The translations under genes were made by a program, and so were the position numbers. The notes under the pieces were generated by a model, which saw only the letters and a list, made by a program, of their open reading frames with translations, was not told the origin of the DNA and did not search any database. A stretch of 57,988 bases of DNA. Source: Saccharothrix sp. NRRL B-16348. Lineage in GTDB: Bacteria > Actinomycetota > Actinomycetes > Mycobacteriales > Pseudonocardiaceae. Within the stretch, counting starts at the first letter, position 1; every line of letters starts with the position of its first letter. The stretch spans positions 1 to 57,988 of the forward strand of contig NZ_LGED01000224.1 of NCBI RefSeq assembly GCF_001280085.1, given 5' to 3'. Shown here piece after piece: positions 1 to 7,893 of this stretch.

Positions 1-2
1 TG

Positions 3-95
3 CTGGGCGCAACGGCGGGGGTGATGGCGGTGGTGTTGAGTGGTGGGGATTACTACTTCTTCCGGCGTGATGTGAGGCGGGCGGAGCGGGCTTGA
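3..95 (+). CDS. C-terminal end of an unidentified membrane protein (partial)
   Basis: Only the last 30 codons lie in the window, ending at a TGA at 93-95. The visible residues start with a hydrophobic run (LGATAGVMAVVLSGG), followed by DYYFFRRDVRRAERA. This looks like the end of a transmembrane helix with a short, positively charged cytoplasmic tail. The fragment is too short to assign a family. It runs in the same direction as the following hydrolase gene, 65 bp upstream. Confidence 0.45.
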   Translation: MGATAGVMAVVLSGGDYYFFRRDVRRAERA

Positions 96-160
96 GGGTG
101 TTGGGCGCCACATAGCGGGCTTCGGGGAACCGAGGGGGTGGGGTTGGCGTTGGTCGGGGC

Positions 161-1249
161 ATGAAGAAGGTCACCGCTGCGCTGTTCGCTCTCACGGCCG
201 GTGCTGTCGCTTGGGCGGCGCGGGATGTGTCGTTGGCGTTGGGTGGGAAGCCCGGTGGGGAGCGGGTGCGGCGGTCGCCCCGGTATCGCGATGGGAAGTT
301 CCACAACGCCGCCAGCACGCGGACGATGCCGGACGGTGCGGCTGGGACGGTGCGGGAGATGTTCTTCGGTGGGCAGCAGCGGCGGCCCGTCGGTGAGGTT
401 CCGCTGATTCCGCCGGTGGTCGGGGCGGCGGACGGGTTGCACATCACTTGGTACGGGCACGCGTCGACGTTGGTGGAGATCGATGGGGCGCGGGTGTTGA
501 TCGACCCCGTGTGGAGCGATCGGGTGTCACCGTCGCAAATGGTCGGTCCGCGTCGGTTGCACTCGGTGCCGCACTCGTTGCGCGAGGTGGGGCGGGTGGA
601 CGCGGTGGTGATCTCGCACGACCACTACGACCACCTGGACCTGGCGACGGTGCGGGCGTTGACCGGGGACACGGACGCGGTGTTCGTGGTGCCGCTCGGG
701 ATCGGGGCGCACCTGCGCCGGTGGGACGTGCCCGAGCACCGGATCGTGGAGTTGGACTGGGACGAGTCGCACGAGGTGGCCGGCGTCACGTTGGTGGCCA
801 CGGCGGCGCAGCACTTCTCCGGCCGTGGTTTCCAGAGGGACAACACGCTGTGGGCGTCGTGGGTTCTCAAGGGGCCGCGGCACCGGGTGTATTACAGCGG
901 TGACACCGGTTACTTCGACGGCTACAAGAGGATCGGTGAGGAGCACGGGCCGTTCGACGCCTCGCTGATCCAGATCGGCGCGTACGGGCCGGGGTGGCCG
1001 GACATCCACATGACCCCGGAAGAGGGCGTGGAGGCGCACCGGGACGTGCGGGGCGGCCTGTTGATCCCCGTGCACTGGGCGACCTTCAACCTGGCGTTCC
1101 ACGACTGGTCCGAGCCGGTGGACCGGGTGTGGCGCGAGGCGAAGGCGCACGGGGTGCCGTTGGCCGTGCCGCGGCCCGGCGAGCGGATCGACGTGGAGCA
1201 GCCGCCGGAGGTCGACGGGTGGTGGCAGGCGCTCGCGGTGGGACGATGA
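161..1249 (+). CDS. MBL-fold metallo-hydrolase (UlaG/NAPE-PLD-like)
   Basis: This 362-aa protein carries the metallo-beta-lactamase zinc motif HDHYDHLD at about residues 153-160. Further probable metal ligands lie in AAQHFSG, SGDTGYFDG and IPVHWATF. The motif order and the long C-terminal part resemble the NAPE-phospholipase D/UlaG branch of the superfamily. Substrates there are phosphodiesters or lactones, so the substrate here is unknown. The N-terminus (MKKVTAALFALTAGAVAWAA) is hydrophobic and may be a membrane anchor or signal peptide. Codon choice is richer in TTG and GGG than in the neighbours. It lies 4 bp upstream of rsmD and is probably cotranscribed with it. Confidence 0.85.
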   Translation: MKKVTAALFALTAGAVAWAARDVSLALGGKPGGERVRRSPRYRDGKFHNAASTRTMPDGAAGTVREMFFGGQQRRPVGEVPLIPPVVGAADGLHITWYGHASTLVEIDGARVLIDPVWSDRVSPSQMVGPRRLHSVPHSLREVGRVDAVVISHDHYDHLDLATVRALTGDTDAVFVVPLGIGAHLRRWDVPEHRIVELDWDESHEVAGVTLVATAAQHFSGRGFQRDNTLWASWVLKGPRHRVYYSGDTGYFDGYKRIGEEHGPFDASLIQIGAYGPGWPDIHMTPEEGVEAHRDVRGGLLIPVHWATFNLAFHDWSEPVDRVWREAKAHGVPLAVPRPGERIDVEQPPEVDGWWQALAVGR

Positions 1250-1253
1250 TCCG

Positions 1254-1820
1254 GTGACCAGGATTGTCGCGGGCGCCGCCGGTGGCCGCAGGCTGCAAGT
1301 GCCGCCGAAAGGCACCCGTCCCACTTCCGACCGCGTTCGCGAGGCGTTGTTCAGCTCGTTGGAGACGCTGGTCGACCTCGACGGCGCGGTGGTGCTGGAC
1401 CTGTACGCGGGGTCCGGGGCGCTCGGGTTCGAGGCGTTGTCGCGGGGCGCGGTCCGGGCCACGTTCGTGGAGTCGGACAAGCGGGCTGCCGAAGTCTTGA
1501 AGAGCAACGCCAAGGTGGTCGCGCTGCCCGGCGCGACGGTCTTGAACCGGACCGCGGAGGCGGTGGTGGGCACGGTGGCGGAGGTGGCGTGCGACGTCGT
1601 CTTCGCCGATCCGCCCTACGCGGTGACCGACGAGCAGCTCAACCGGCTCCTCGCGGCGCTGGTCACGAACGGTTGGACGAAACCGGGGTCGCTGATCGTC
1701 GTGGAACGCGGCGCGCGGAGTCCTGAACCGATTTGGCCAAGCGCGGTGGAATCCTTGCGCAGCAAGCGATACGGCGACACGGCGCTGCACTGGGCCGAAC
1801 AGGTCGCCGCCGACGGGTGA
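1254..1820 (+). CDS. rsmD: 16S rRNA (guanine(966)-N(2))-methyltransferase RsmD
   Basis: The 188-aa product has the family start MTRIVAGAAGGRRL, which binds rRNA. It also has the SAM-binding motif VLDLYAGSGALGFEALSRG near residues 48-66 and the N6/N2-amino methyltransferase signature FADPPY at 118-122. RsmD methylates the exocyclic amine of G966 in 16S rRNA of the 30S subunit. The GTG start at 1254 fits the conserved N-terminus. coaD follows 54 bp downstream, the usual rsmD-coaD order in bacteria. Confidence 0.95.
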   Translation: MTRIVAGAAGGRRLQVPPKGTRPTSDRVREALFSSLETLVDLDGAVVLDLYAGSGALGFEALSRGAVRATFVESDKRAAEVLKSNAKVVALPGATVLNRTAEAVVGTVAEVACDVVFADPPYAVTDEQLNRLLAALVTNGWTKPGSLIVVERGARSPEPIWPSAVESLRSKRYGDTALHWAEQVAADG

Positions 1821-1874
1821 TGCCGACCACGCACCGGAGTGGACGCGTCCGATCGGGTGCTACCGTCCGAAACC

Positions 1875-2357
1875 ATGACGCGTGCCGTGTGCCCCGGCTC
1901 CTACGACCCGGCCACCAACGGACACCTGGACATCATCGGCAGAGCGGCGAAGCTCTACGACGAGGTCGTTGTCGCCGTGCTCATCAACAAGACCAAGAAG
2001 ACGTTGTTCTCGGTCGAGGAGCGCACGGAGATGCTGCGCGAGGTCACCTCGCAGTGGCCGAACGTCCGCGTCGACTCCTGGCACGGCCTGCTGGTCGACT
2101 ACTGCCGGGAGAACGACATCCAGGCCATCATCAAGGGCCTGCGCGCCGTCAGCGACTACGACTACGAGTTGCAGATGGCGCAGATGAACTACCAGCTCAG
2201 CGGGGTCGAGACGCTGTTCATGCCGACGAACCCGATCTACAGCTTCCTGGCCAGCTCCCTGGTCAAGGACGTGGCCACCTACGGCGGTGACGTGACGAGC
2301 CTGGTGCCGCCGTCCATCAAGGACCGCCTCACGGCCCGGCGCGCAGAGGGTCGCTGA
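1875..2357 (+). CDS. coaD: Phosphopantetheine adenylyltransferase CoaD
   Basis: The 160-aa protein begins MTRAVCPGSYDPATNGHLD, containing the TNGH nucleotidyltransferase motif. It ends with the conserved segment YSFLASSLVKDVATYGGDV. It transfers AMP from ATP to 4'-phosphopantetheine, the fourth step of coenzyme A synthesis. An upstream in-frame ATG at 1839 would add 12 residues absent from the family, so the ATG at 1875 is preferred. A TACCGT hexamer lies 8 nt before this start at 1861-1866, so coaD may have its own near-leaderless promoter inside the rsmD-coaD gap. Confidence 0.95.
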   Translation: MTRAVCPGSYDPATNGHLDIIGRAAKLYDEVVVAVLINKTKKTLFSVEERTEMLREVTSQWPNVRVDSWHGLLVDYCRENDIQAIIKGLRAVSDYDYELQMAQMNYQLSGVETLFMPTNPIYSFLASSLVKDVATYGGDVTSLVPPSIKDRLTARRAEGR

Positions 2358-2422
2358 CCGGTCACGGTCCGTTAACGCGGCGACCGCCTTCTTGTCGCCC
2401 GGCGTGGTTACCGTTCGCCGGC

Positions 2423-2851
2423 ATGAGCGAGATCACATCGCGCACCGCGAAGGTGCTGCTCTCCCTGCTGCTGGTCCTCGCGGGCACGTTCACCACGTCC
2501 ACCCAGTCGATGGCGGCCGAGTCGGTCGCGGTCGCGCAGGCGGCCTGCGGTGACACGTCCGGCTTCCGGAAGGTCGCCCTGTCCGGCCTGCCGAGCCAGG
2601 CCACCGACACCGTCCGGCTGATCCAGCGGGGCGGGCCGTACCCGTATCCGCAGGACAACCAGACCTTCTACAACCGCGAGGGCATCCTCCCGGCCTGCTC
2701 GACCGGCTACTACGAGGAGTACACGGTCCGGACGCCGGGCGTCTCCACGCGCGGCGCGCGGCGGATCGTGACCGGGAACGCCACCCCGAAGCTGTACTTC
2801 TACACCCCGGACCACTACGCGAGCTTCGTCCTGGTGGACATCACCCGGTAG
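2423..2851 (+). CDS. Secreted guanyl-specific ribonuclease (RNase Sa/barnase family)
   Basis: The 142-aa precursor has a signal peptide (hydrophobic residues 10-24, possible cleavage after about residue 32) and a mature domain of about 100 aa. Comparison with RNase Sa as I recall it places the catalytic residues at Glu99 (EEYTV, base), Arg114 (RGARRI, phosphate binding) and His131 (PDHYASF, acid). The conserved GGPYPYPQD and NREG segments form the guanine site region. Cys42 and Cys92 could form a disulfide. The family cleaves single-stranded RNA 3' of guanosine outside the cell. No barstar-like inhibitor gene is adjacent. A TACCGT box 8 nt before the ATG suggests its own promoter, and a strong hairpin follows the gene. 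Confidence 0.9.
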   Translation: MSEITSRTAKVLLSLLLVLAGTFTTSTQSMAAESVAVAQAACGDTSGFRKVALSGLPSQATDTVRLIQRGGPYPYPQDNQTFYNREGILPACSTGYYEEYTVRTPGVSTRGARRIVTGNATPKLYFYTPDHYASFVLVDITR

Positions 2852-2859
2852 CCGGACAC

Positions 2860-2898
2860 GCCCTGCCGATCTCCCGGCGGCGACGAGATCGGCAGGGC
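2860..2898 (+). terminator. Strong hairpin after the secreted RNase gene
   Basis: A 14-bp perfect inverted repeat has arms at 2860-2873 and 2885-2898 and an 11-nt loop. It begins 8 bp after the RNase stop codon. There is no T-tract, which is usual for actinomycete terminators. It separates the RNase from the sepIVA gene. Confidence 0.8.
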
Positions 2899-2938
2899 AC
2901 ACTAGGACGGGTACTGCTGTGGGCGCGAGGAGTGTGAC

Positions 2939-3655
2939 GTGTACCGGGTGTTCGAGGCCCTCGACGAGCTGGTCACGATCGTCGAGGAAGCGCGTGGCGT
3001 GCCGATGACCTCCGGGTGCGTCGTGCCGCGCGGCGACGTGCTCGAACTCCTCGACGACGTGCGCGACGCGATCCCCGCGGAGCTGGACGACGCCCAGGAC
3101 GTGCTCGACCACCGCGACGAGCTGGTCGGCAAGGCCCAGCACGACGCGGACCAGGCGCTGAGCAAGGCGCGGTCGGACGCAGAGCGGATGGTCGCCGAGG
3201 CGCAGCACGAGGCCGAGCGGATGCTGTCCGAGGCGCGCGCGCGTGCCGAGCGGATGGTCGCCGACGCGGAGGACCAGGCGCAGCGGACCGTCTCCGCGGG
3301 CCGCCAGGAGTACGAGGACCTGGTCGGCCGGGCGCACGCCGAGGCCGACCGCATGGTCCAGGCGGGCCGGGCCAACTACGAGCGCGCGATCGAGGAGGGC
3401 CGGGCGGAGCAGGCGCGCCTGGTCGACGGGACCGAGGTCGTGCAGGCCGCGCACGCCGAGGCCGCCCGCGTGCTGGACGCCGCGCAGACGGAGGCCATCC
3501 GGCTGCGCAGCGAGTGCGACGCGTACGTGGACGGCAAGCTGGCCGACTTCGAGGACCTGCTCGCGCACACGCTGCGCAGCGTCGGGAAGGGTCGCTCGCA
3601 CCTGCGCGGCCCGGCCGTCGCGAGCGCCGCCGCGCCGTTCGACTACCACGAATAA
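2939..3655 (+). CDS. sepIVA: SepIVA-like cell division/envelope coiled-coil protein (DivIVA-related)
   Basis: This 238-aa protein begins MYRVFEALDELVTIVEEARG, the characteristic start of the mycobacterial SepIVA (Rv2927c) family. The head is followed by a long Ala/Glu-rich coiled coil with repeated AEAQHEAERML-type heptads from about residue 65 to 200. The C-terminal tail is short and unstructured. In mycobacteria SepIVA links cell-wall precursor synthesis at the growing pole and septum to division. The position directly upstream of yceD-rpmF-rnc is the same as in Mycobacterium. The start is GTG. Confidence 0.88.
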   Translation: MYRVFEALDELVTIVEEARGVPMTSGCVVPRGDVLELLDDVRDAIPAELDDAQDVLDHRDELVGKAQHDADQALSKARSDAERMVAEAQHEAERMLSEARARAERMVADAEDQAQRTVSAGRQEYEDLVGRAHAEADRMVQAGRANYERAIEEGRAEQARLVDGTEVVQAAHAEAARVLDAAQTEAIRLRSECDAYVDGKLADFEDLLAHTLRSVGKGRSHLRGPAVASAAAPFDYHE

Positions 3656-3685
3656 CCCGACCGGACGACGCCCCGACCAGCCGAT

Positions 3686-3715
3686 TTCACGCGGACGCCC
3701 GTTGTCCCGTACCCT
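3686..3715 (+). promoter_or_regulatory. Candidate promoter of the yceD-rpmF-rnc operon
   Basis: TTCACG at 3686-3691 and TACCCT at 3710-3715 are separated by 18 bp and resemble actinobacterial -35/-10 elements. Transcription would begin near 3722, leaving a leader of about 40 nt before the yceD ATG at 3761. This is a pattern match only. Confidence 0.45.
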
Positions 3716-3760
3716 TGACCGGCTGGTCGTGGTAAGTCCCCGACGGCAACACCAAACATC

Positions 3761-4348
3761 ATGTCTGAGCATCGTCACGCCTCCGCGCGTCCCACAGCGA
3801 CCGGGCCCTGGGTCATCGACACCAGGGACCTCGGGCGTCGTGCGGGCTCCAGCCGCGGGTTGCGCAGGACGGTGCCCGCGGAGGGCGTCGGCCTTCTCGG
3901 CGTGATCGCGGTGCCGGCGGGGGGCAACGTCGAACTCGACCTCCTGCTGGAGTCGGTGGTCGAAGGCGTGCTCGTGACGGGCACGGCCGCGACGGTGGTC
4001 GAAGGGGAGTGCTCGCGCTGCCTGGAGCCGCTGTCCGCGGAGGTCGAGGTGGAGCTGACCGAGCTGTACGCGTACCCGGACAGCACCACCGACGAGACGA
4101 CCGAAGAGGACGAGGTCAGCCGTCTGCACGACGACCTGATCGACCTCGAACCCGTGGTGCGCGACGCCATCGTGCTCGCGCTGCCACAGGTGCCGCTGTG
4201 CTCGCCGGACTGCCTCGGGCTGTGCGTCGACTGCGGCGGCAGGCTGGCTGATCTCGGCCCCGACCACGGGCATGAGACGATTGACCCCCGTTGGGCCGCC
4301 CTCCAAGAGCGGTTCGACGGGAATCGTGACAATCCAGAGGAGAACTAG
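3761..4348 (+). CDS. YceD/DUF177-family protein (23S rRNA accumulation factor-like)
   Basis: The 195-aa protein has the DUF177 arrangement: a beta-rich N-terminal part, a CSRC pair at residues 84-87, an acidic stretch (DETTEEDE) and a C-terminal Cys cluster (C147, C151, C155, C158) in a CxxxCxxxCxxC pattern. The four-Cys cluster probably binds zinc. YceD homologues are linked to 23S rRNA accumulation and are nearly always encoded just before rpmF, as here with 2 bp separating them. The exact biochemical role is not settled. Confidence 0.88.
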   Translation: MSEHRHASARPTATGPWVIDTRDLGRRAGSSRGLRRTVPAEGVGLLGVIAVPAGGNVELDLLLESVVEGVLVTGTAATVVEGECSRCLEPLSAEVEVELTELYAYPDSTTDETTEEDEVSRLHDDLIDLEPVVRDAIVLALPQVPLCSPDCLGLCVDCGGRLADLGPDHGHETIDPRWAALQERFDGNRDNPEEN

Positions 4349-4350
4349 TC

Positions 4351-4533
4351 GTGGCCGTCCCGAAGCGGAAGATGTCGCGCTCGAACACGCGCTCGCGCCG
4401 CGCTCAGTGGAAGACCAGTGCTGTGCACCTGGTGGCTTGCCAGAACAGGGCCTGCCGCCAGCCGAAGCCGCAGCACATCGCCTGCCCGGCCTGTGGCCAG
4501 TACGACGGCCGCCAGGTCGTCCAGCCGGCCTGA
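4351..4533 (+). CDS. rpmF: 50S ribosomal protein L32
   Basis: The 60-aa protein starts [20 protein letters not shown], the invariant L32 N-terminus. It keeps all four zinc-ribbon cysteines (C30, C35, C45, C48), so this is the zinc-dependent C+ form. It binds 23S rRNA in the large subunit. The start is GTG at 4351 with the AGGAG of GAGGAG 6-10 nt upstream. rnc follows after 29 bp, forming the standard yceD-rpmF-rnc cluster. Confidence 0.97.
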   Translation: MAVPKRKMSRSNTRSRRAQWKTSAVHLVACQNRACRQPKPQHIACPACGQYDGRQVVQPA

Positions 4534-4562
4534 TCACCCTCTGGCGAAGGTAGCGGCGAATC

Positions 4563-5384
4563 GTGGGGGGTAGGTCGTCGCGCGGTCGGTCCGCCGACCG
4601 CGCCCCGTTGCTCGAAGCGCTCGGCGTCCCGTTGGACGCCGAGCTGCTGACGCTCGCACTCACACACCGGTCGTACGCGTACGAGAACGGCGGACTGCCG
4701 CCGAACGAGCGACTGGAATTCCTCGGCGACGCGGTGCTCGGCCTCGTCGTCACCGATCACCTGTACCGCACGCACCCCGAGCTGCCCGAGGGGCAGCTGG
4801 CCAAGCTCCGCGCGAGCGTGGTGAACATGCACGCCCTGGCGGGCGTGGCGCGGGGTCTCGGCGACGACGGGTTGGGCGGGCACCTCCTGCTCGGTCGCGG
4901 CGAGGAGCTGACCGGCGGCAGGGACAAGGCGAGCATCCTCGCGGACGGCCTGGAAGCCGTCATCGGCGCGGTCTACCTGCAGTTCGGCATAGAAACCGCG
5001 CGTCAACTCGTTCACCACCTGTTCGACCCGTTGTTGGCCGAAGCGCCACTCCGGGGTGCTGGACTGGACTGGAAGACGAGTCTTCAGGAGTTGACCGCGT
5101 CCGCCGGTCTGGGCGTCCCCGAGTACCGGGTCGACGACCAGGGCCCCGACCACCGCAAGGAGTTCACCGCCACGGTGCTCGTCGGTGGTCAGCCGTACGG
5201 GACCGGTGACGGGAAGACGAAGAAGGAAGCCGAGCAGAAGGCGGCCGAGGCCGCCTACCGCGTGCTGCACGAACGGGTCCGCGCCGAGGAGACCGGCGCG
5301 TCCGGGAACGGCCACGCACCCGGCTCGGCCACGCAGGCTTCAACCCAGGCTTCACCTCAGGCTTCACCTACTAAGGAAGACTGA
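4563..5384 (+). CDS. rnc: Ribonuclease III
   Basis: The 273-aa enzyme has the RNase III signature [13 protein letters not shown] at residues 48-60, with the catalytic acidic residues there, and a second catalytic Glu in [14 protein letters not shown] double-stranded RNA-binding domain occupies about residues 175-240. It processes the rRNA precursor and other dsRNA. The tail after the dsRBD is a low-complexity Ala/Ser/Gln extension encoded partly by a 12-bp tandem repeat. Start is GTG. The gene is followed 7 bp later by a small conserved-looking ORF and then mutM. Confidence 0.96.
   Translation: MGGRSSRGRSADRAPLLEALGVPLDAELLTLALTHRSYAYENGGLPPNERLEFLGDAVLGLVVTDHLYRTHPELPEGQLAKLRASVVNMHALAGVARGLGDDGLGGHLLLGRGEELTGGRDKASILADGLEAVIGAVYLQFGIETARQLVHHLFDPLLAEAPLRGAGLDWKTSLQELTASAGLGVPEYRVDDQGPDHRKEFTATVLVGGQPYGTGDGKTKKEAEQKAAEAAYRVLHERVRAEETGASGNGHAPGSATQASTQASPQASPTKED
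5334..5369 (+). repeat. Three tandem 12-bp repeats inside rnc
   Basis: Three consecutive copies of CAGGCTTCAMCY start at 5334, 5346 and 5358. They encode [16 protein letters not shown] residues in the disordered C-terminus of RNase III. The unit is a multiple of three, so copy number could vary without a frameshift. Confidence 0.85.
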
Positions 5385-5391
5385 CGCCGAA

Positions 5392-5622
5392 ATGTATGCC
5401 ACGAACGTCCGGACGAACCGGCGCGCGCGCCACGCGCGTCCGTCCCGCCCGCTGAACGCCAGCCGCAACGGCGGCATCCAGGGCCTGGTCCTCGTGCGCG
5501 ACACCGCCCAGGCGGGCGGCTGGATGCTCAAGCCGACCAAGCCGCAGGCCGCCGCCTACGAGATGCTCGAAGAGCTGGAGCGTGCCGAGGCCGCCGCCGC
5601 CGAGCACGAGTCCGAGGACTGA
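5392..5622 (+). CDS. Small hypothetical protein between rnc and mutM
   Basis: This 76-aa ORF starts with an ATG that has AAGGAAG about 12 nt upstream. It begins 7 bp after the rnc stop and ends 10 bp before mutM, so it is almost certainly translated within the rnc-mutM operon. The N-terminus is very basic ([15 protein letters not shown]). The middle reads as a compact domain ([22 protein letters not shown]), and the C-terminus is an acidic helix ([20 protein letters not shown]). I do not recognise a family. A nucleic-acid-associated role would be only a guess. Confidence 0.7.
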   Translation: MYATNVRTNRRARHARPSRPLNASRNGGIQGLVLVRDTAQAGGWMLKPTKPQAAAYEMLEELERAEAAAAEHESED

Positions 5623-5632
5623 TCACCCGCCG

Positions 5633-6490
5633 GTGCCCGAGCTGCCCGAGGTAGAGGTCGTCCGCCGAGGTCTGCACGAGCACGTCGCGGGGAGGACCGT
5701 CGACGCGGTCGAAGTCCTCCACCCACGCGCGATCCGCCGCCACCTGCCCGGTGCGGCGGATTTCGCCGTGCGCCTGACCGGTCAGCGACTGGAGGCCGCG
5801 CGCCGGCGCGGCAAGTACCTGTGGGTCGACCTGTCGGGTGGCGACGCCATGCTCGCGCACCTCGGCATGAGCGGCCAGATGCTGGTCCAGCCCGTCGACG
5901 CGCCGGACGAGAAGCACCTGCGGGTGCGGGTCCGGTTCGCCGACGGCGGCCCGGAACTGCGCTTCGTGGACCAGCGCACGTTCGGTGGTCTGGCGTTGGC
6001 GGAGATCGTCGAGGTCGACGGCGCCCGGCTGCCGCAGCCGGTGGCGCACATCGCGCGCGATCCGATGGACCCGGCGTTCGACCCGGACGCGGCCGTCGCG
6101 GCGCTGCGGAAGCGGCGGACCGAGGTCAAGCGCGCCCTGCTCGACCAGACGCTCGTCTCCGGCGTGGGCAACATCTACGCCGACGAGGCGCTGTGGCGGG
6201 CGAAGCTGCACGGGTTGCGGCCCACGGACAAGCTGACCAGGGCCAAGGCCGCCGAGCTGCTGGCGCACGCCACGCGGGTGATGTACGAGGCGCTGGGTGA
6301 GGGCGGCACGTCGTTCGACGCGCTCTACGTCAACGTGAACGGCCAGTCGGGCTACTTCGACCGGTCCCTGGCCGTGTACGGGCGGGAGAACGAGCCGTGC
6401 CGGCGGTGCGGGACGGCGATCAGGCGCGAGCCGTTCATGAACCGCTCGTCCTACTCGTGCCCGCGGTGCCAGCCCCGGCCGAGGGGCTGA
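5633..6490 (+). CDS. mutM: Formamidopyrimidine-DNA glycosylase (Fpg/MutM)
   Basis: The 285-aa protein begins (V)[13 protein letters not shown]. After Met removal Pro1 is the Schiff-base nucleophile and Glu2 is catalytic. The H2TH segment is around [13 protein letters not shown]. The C-terminal zinc finger has cysteines in [10 protein letters not shown] and SCPRCQP. It removes 8-oxoguanine and formamidopyrimidines from DNA and cuts the abasic site. The GTG at 5633 is chosen because an N-terminal extension would hide Pro1. A hairpin overlapping the stop codon ends transcription against the convergent marR gene. Confidence 0.96.
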   Translation: MPELPEVEVVRRGLHEHVAGRTVDAVEVLHPRAIRRHLPGAADFAVRLTGQRLEAARRRGKYLWVDLSGGDAMLAHLGMSGQMLVQPVDAPDEKHLRVRVRFADGGPELRFVDQRTFGGLALAEIVEVDGARLPQPVAHIARDPMDPAFDPDAAVAALRKRRTEVKRALLDQTLVSGVGNIYADEALWRAKLHGLRPTDKLTRAKAAELLAHATRVMYEALGEGGTSFDALYVNVNGQSGYFDRSLAVYGRENEPCRRCGTAIRREPFMNRSSYSCPRCQPRPRG

Positions 6491-6499
6491 CGGCCGGGG
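6473..6499. terminator. Bidirectional hairpin between mutM and the MarR gene
   Basis: CCCCGGCC at 6473-6480 pairs perfectly with GGCCGGGG at 6492-6499 across an 11-nt loop. It overlaps the mutM stop codon and ends 2 bp from the end of the convergent MarR-family gene, so it can serve both. Confidence 0.65.
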
Positions 6500-6500
6500 G

Positions 6501-6935
6501 TCACCGGGCCGGGTCGGCGAGCCTGCGCAGCAGCGGCGTCACCGATCTCAGCGTGTCGCGCTCCTCCGGCTCCAGCCGGGAGATCCGCTCGGACAGCAGC
6601 TCCGCCTCGCCGTGCGCGAGGGACAGGATGGTGTCCCGCCCGAGGCCGGTCAGCTCGACGATCGTCGCCCGCCCGTCGGCCGGATCGGATTCGCGCCGCA
6701 CCAGGCCGCTGGATTCCAGGCCCGTCACCACCGTGGTCGCCGTCGGCTGCGAGCACAGGGCCCGCACCGCGATCTCGCCGATCCGCATCGGTCCCTGCGA
6801 CGCGAGTTCCGCGAGCACGAGCAGCTGCGTGGGCTGCAGGCGGCGCACGGACGCGGACTGGCGCAGACTGCGGATCAGCCGGTGCACGGCGACCACGAGT
6901 TGTAACGCGTCCTGATTAGTCACACTGGTGGTCAT
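6501..6935 (-). CDS. MarR-family transcriptional regulator
   Basis: The 144-aa protein has the MarR winged helix-turn-helix. The recognition region is IGEIAVRALCSQPTATTVVTGLESSGLV, followed by a wing with DPADGRATIVELT. The family forms dimers that repress divergent or own promoters and release DNA on binding phenolic ligands or oxidation. The ATG at 6935 is chosen because CAAGGAGGTCTG supplies an excellent ribosome binding site; an upstream in-frame start at 7085 lacks one. A perfect 16-bp palindrome lies 35 bp upstream. The regulated target may be itself or the divergent response regulator. Confidence 0.88.
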   Translation of the reverse strand: MTTSVTNQDALQLVVAVHRLIRSLRQSASVRRLQPTQLLVLAELASQGPMRIGEIAVRALCSQPTATTVVTGLESSGLVRRESDPADGRATIVELTGLGRDTILSLAHGEAELLSERISRLEPEERDTLRSVTPLLRRLADPAR

Positions 6936-6969
6936 CAGACCTCCTTGTGGCTCACCGTGAGTGAGCAAG

Positions 6970-6985
6970 TGTCCGAATTCGGACA
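6970..6985. promoter_or_regulatory. Perfect 16-bp palindrome, candidate MarR operator
   Basis: TGTCCGAATTCGGACA is a perfect palindrome 35 bp upstream of the MarR-family start codon, in the 254-bp region shared with the divergent kdpE-like gene. Its position and dyad symmetry fit an autoregulatory operator for a MarR dimer. The rest of the intergenic region shows no other obvious element except the -10 box of the response regulator. Confidence 0.6.
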
Positions 6986-7177
6986 GGACATTCGCACTAT
7001 CGCAGTACGGCTGTCCAGAGAACGGATTCATTCGCACCCGGATGTACTCACCCTTTCCGCACCGATGCGGAGAAGGAACCGTCAAAACGGCATAAAGGGT
7101 GAACAGGGGCGCATCAAGGGTCCGTCAGGAAGTTCGCCGAACGTAGTCGGGCACGGCGGCCGCGCGCGGCCCGGGCG

Positions 7178-7183
7178 TAGTGT
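7178..7183 (+). promoter_or_regulatory. -10 box of the kdpE-like gene (leaderless)
   Basis: TAGTGT ends 6 nt before the GTG at 7190. Transcription would start at or next to the start codon, which fits a leaderless mRNA. No Shine-Dalgarno sequence precedes the GTG. Confidence 0.5.
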
Positions 7184-7189
7184 CTCAGC

Positions 7190-7867
7190 GTGACAAAGGT
7201 GCTGGTCGTCGATGACGAGCCGCAGATCGTGCGGGCGTTGCGGATCAACCTGTCGGCCCGCGGCTACTCGGTCCTCACCGCGCACGACGGCACGACGGCG
7301 CTCAGGGCGGCGGCCGAGGGCAAGCCGGACGTGGTGGTGCTCGACCTCGGCCTGCCGGACGTGGACGGCACCGAGGTCATCGCGGGACTGCGCGGCTGGA
7401 CGACCGTGCCGATCATCGTGCTGTCCGCGCGGGTCGACTCCGCCGACAAGGTGGAGGCGCTGGACGCGGGCGCCGACGACTACGTGACCAAGCCGTTCGG
7501 GATGGACGAGCTGCTGGCCAGGCTGCGGGCGGCGGTGCGCCGTTCGGCGGTGGTGGACGGTGAGGACGCGGTCGTGGAGACGGCGTCGTTCACGGTCGAC
7601 CTGGCGGCGAAGAAGGTGCGCCGGGCGGGCGTCGAGGTGCACCTGACGCCGACGGAGTGGGGCCTGCTGGAGATCCTGGCCCGCAACCGGGGCCGGTTGG
7701 TGGCGCAGAAGCAGCTGCTGCAGGAGGTGTGGGGGCCGGCGTACGCGAAGGAGACCCACTACCTGCGCGTCTACCTGGCCCAGTTGCGGCGCAAGCTGGA
7801 GCCCGAGCCCGCGCACCCCCGGCACCTGGTGACGGAGCCCGGCATGGGCTACCGGTTCGAGCCCTAG
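7190..7867 (+). CDS. OmpR-family response regulator, KdpE-like, without adjacent sensor kinase
   Basis: The 225-aa protein has a receiver domain (D8-D9 acidic pocket, phosphoacceptor D52, S79, K101) and an OmpR-type winged helix DNA-binding domain (about 128-225, ending THYLRVYLAQLRRKLEPEP and GMGYRFEP). The sequence is closest in style to KdpE, which activates the kdpFABC potassium transporter in partnership with KdpD. No kdpD or kdpFABC is next to it: a MarR gene lies upstream and a TetR gene downstream. It is therefore an orphan or its partners are elsewhere. The KdpE assignment is tentative. Confidence 0.82.
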   Translation: MTKVLVVDDEPQIVRALRINLSARGYSVLTAHDGTTALRAAAEGKPDVVVLDLGLPDVDGTEVIAGLRGWTTVPIIVLSARVDSADKVEALDAGADDYVTKPFGMDELLARLRAAVRRSAVVDGEDAVVETASFTVDLAAKKVRRAGVEVHLTPTEWGLLEILARNRGRLVAQKQLLQEVWGPAYAKETHYLRVYLAQLRRKLEPEPAHPRHLVTEPGMGYRFEP

Positions 7868-7893
7868 CGCACGTCCGGAGAGGGAGTCATCCA

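Noticed and set aside
2408..4753. 781-aa minus-strand frame opposite sepIVA, yceD and rpmF
   Set aside because: Antisense shadow of well-supported genes with no recognisable domain; a product of high GC at third positions.
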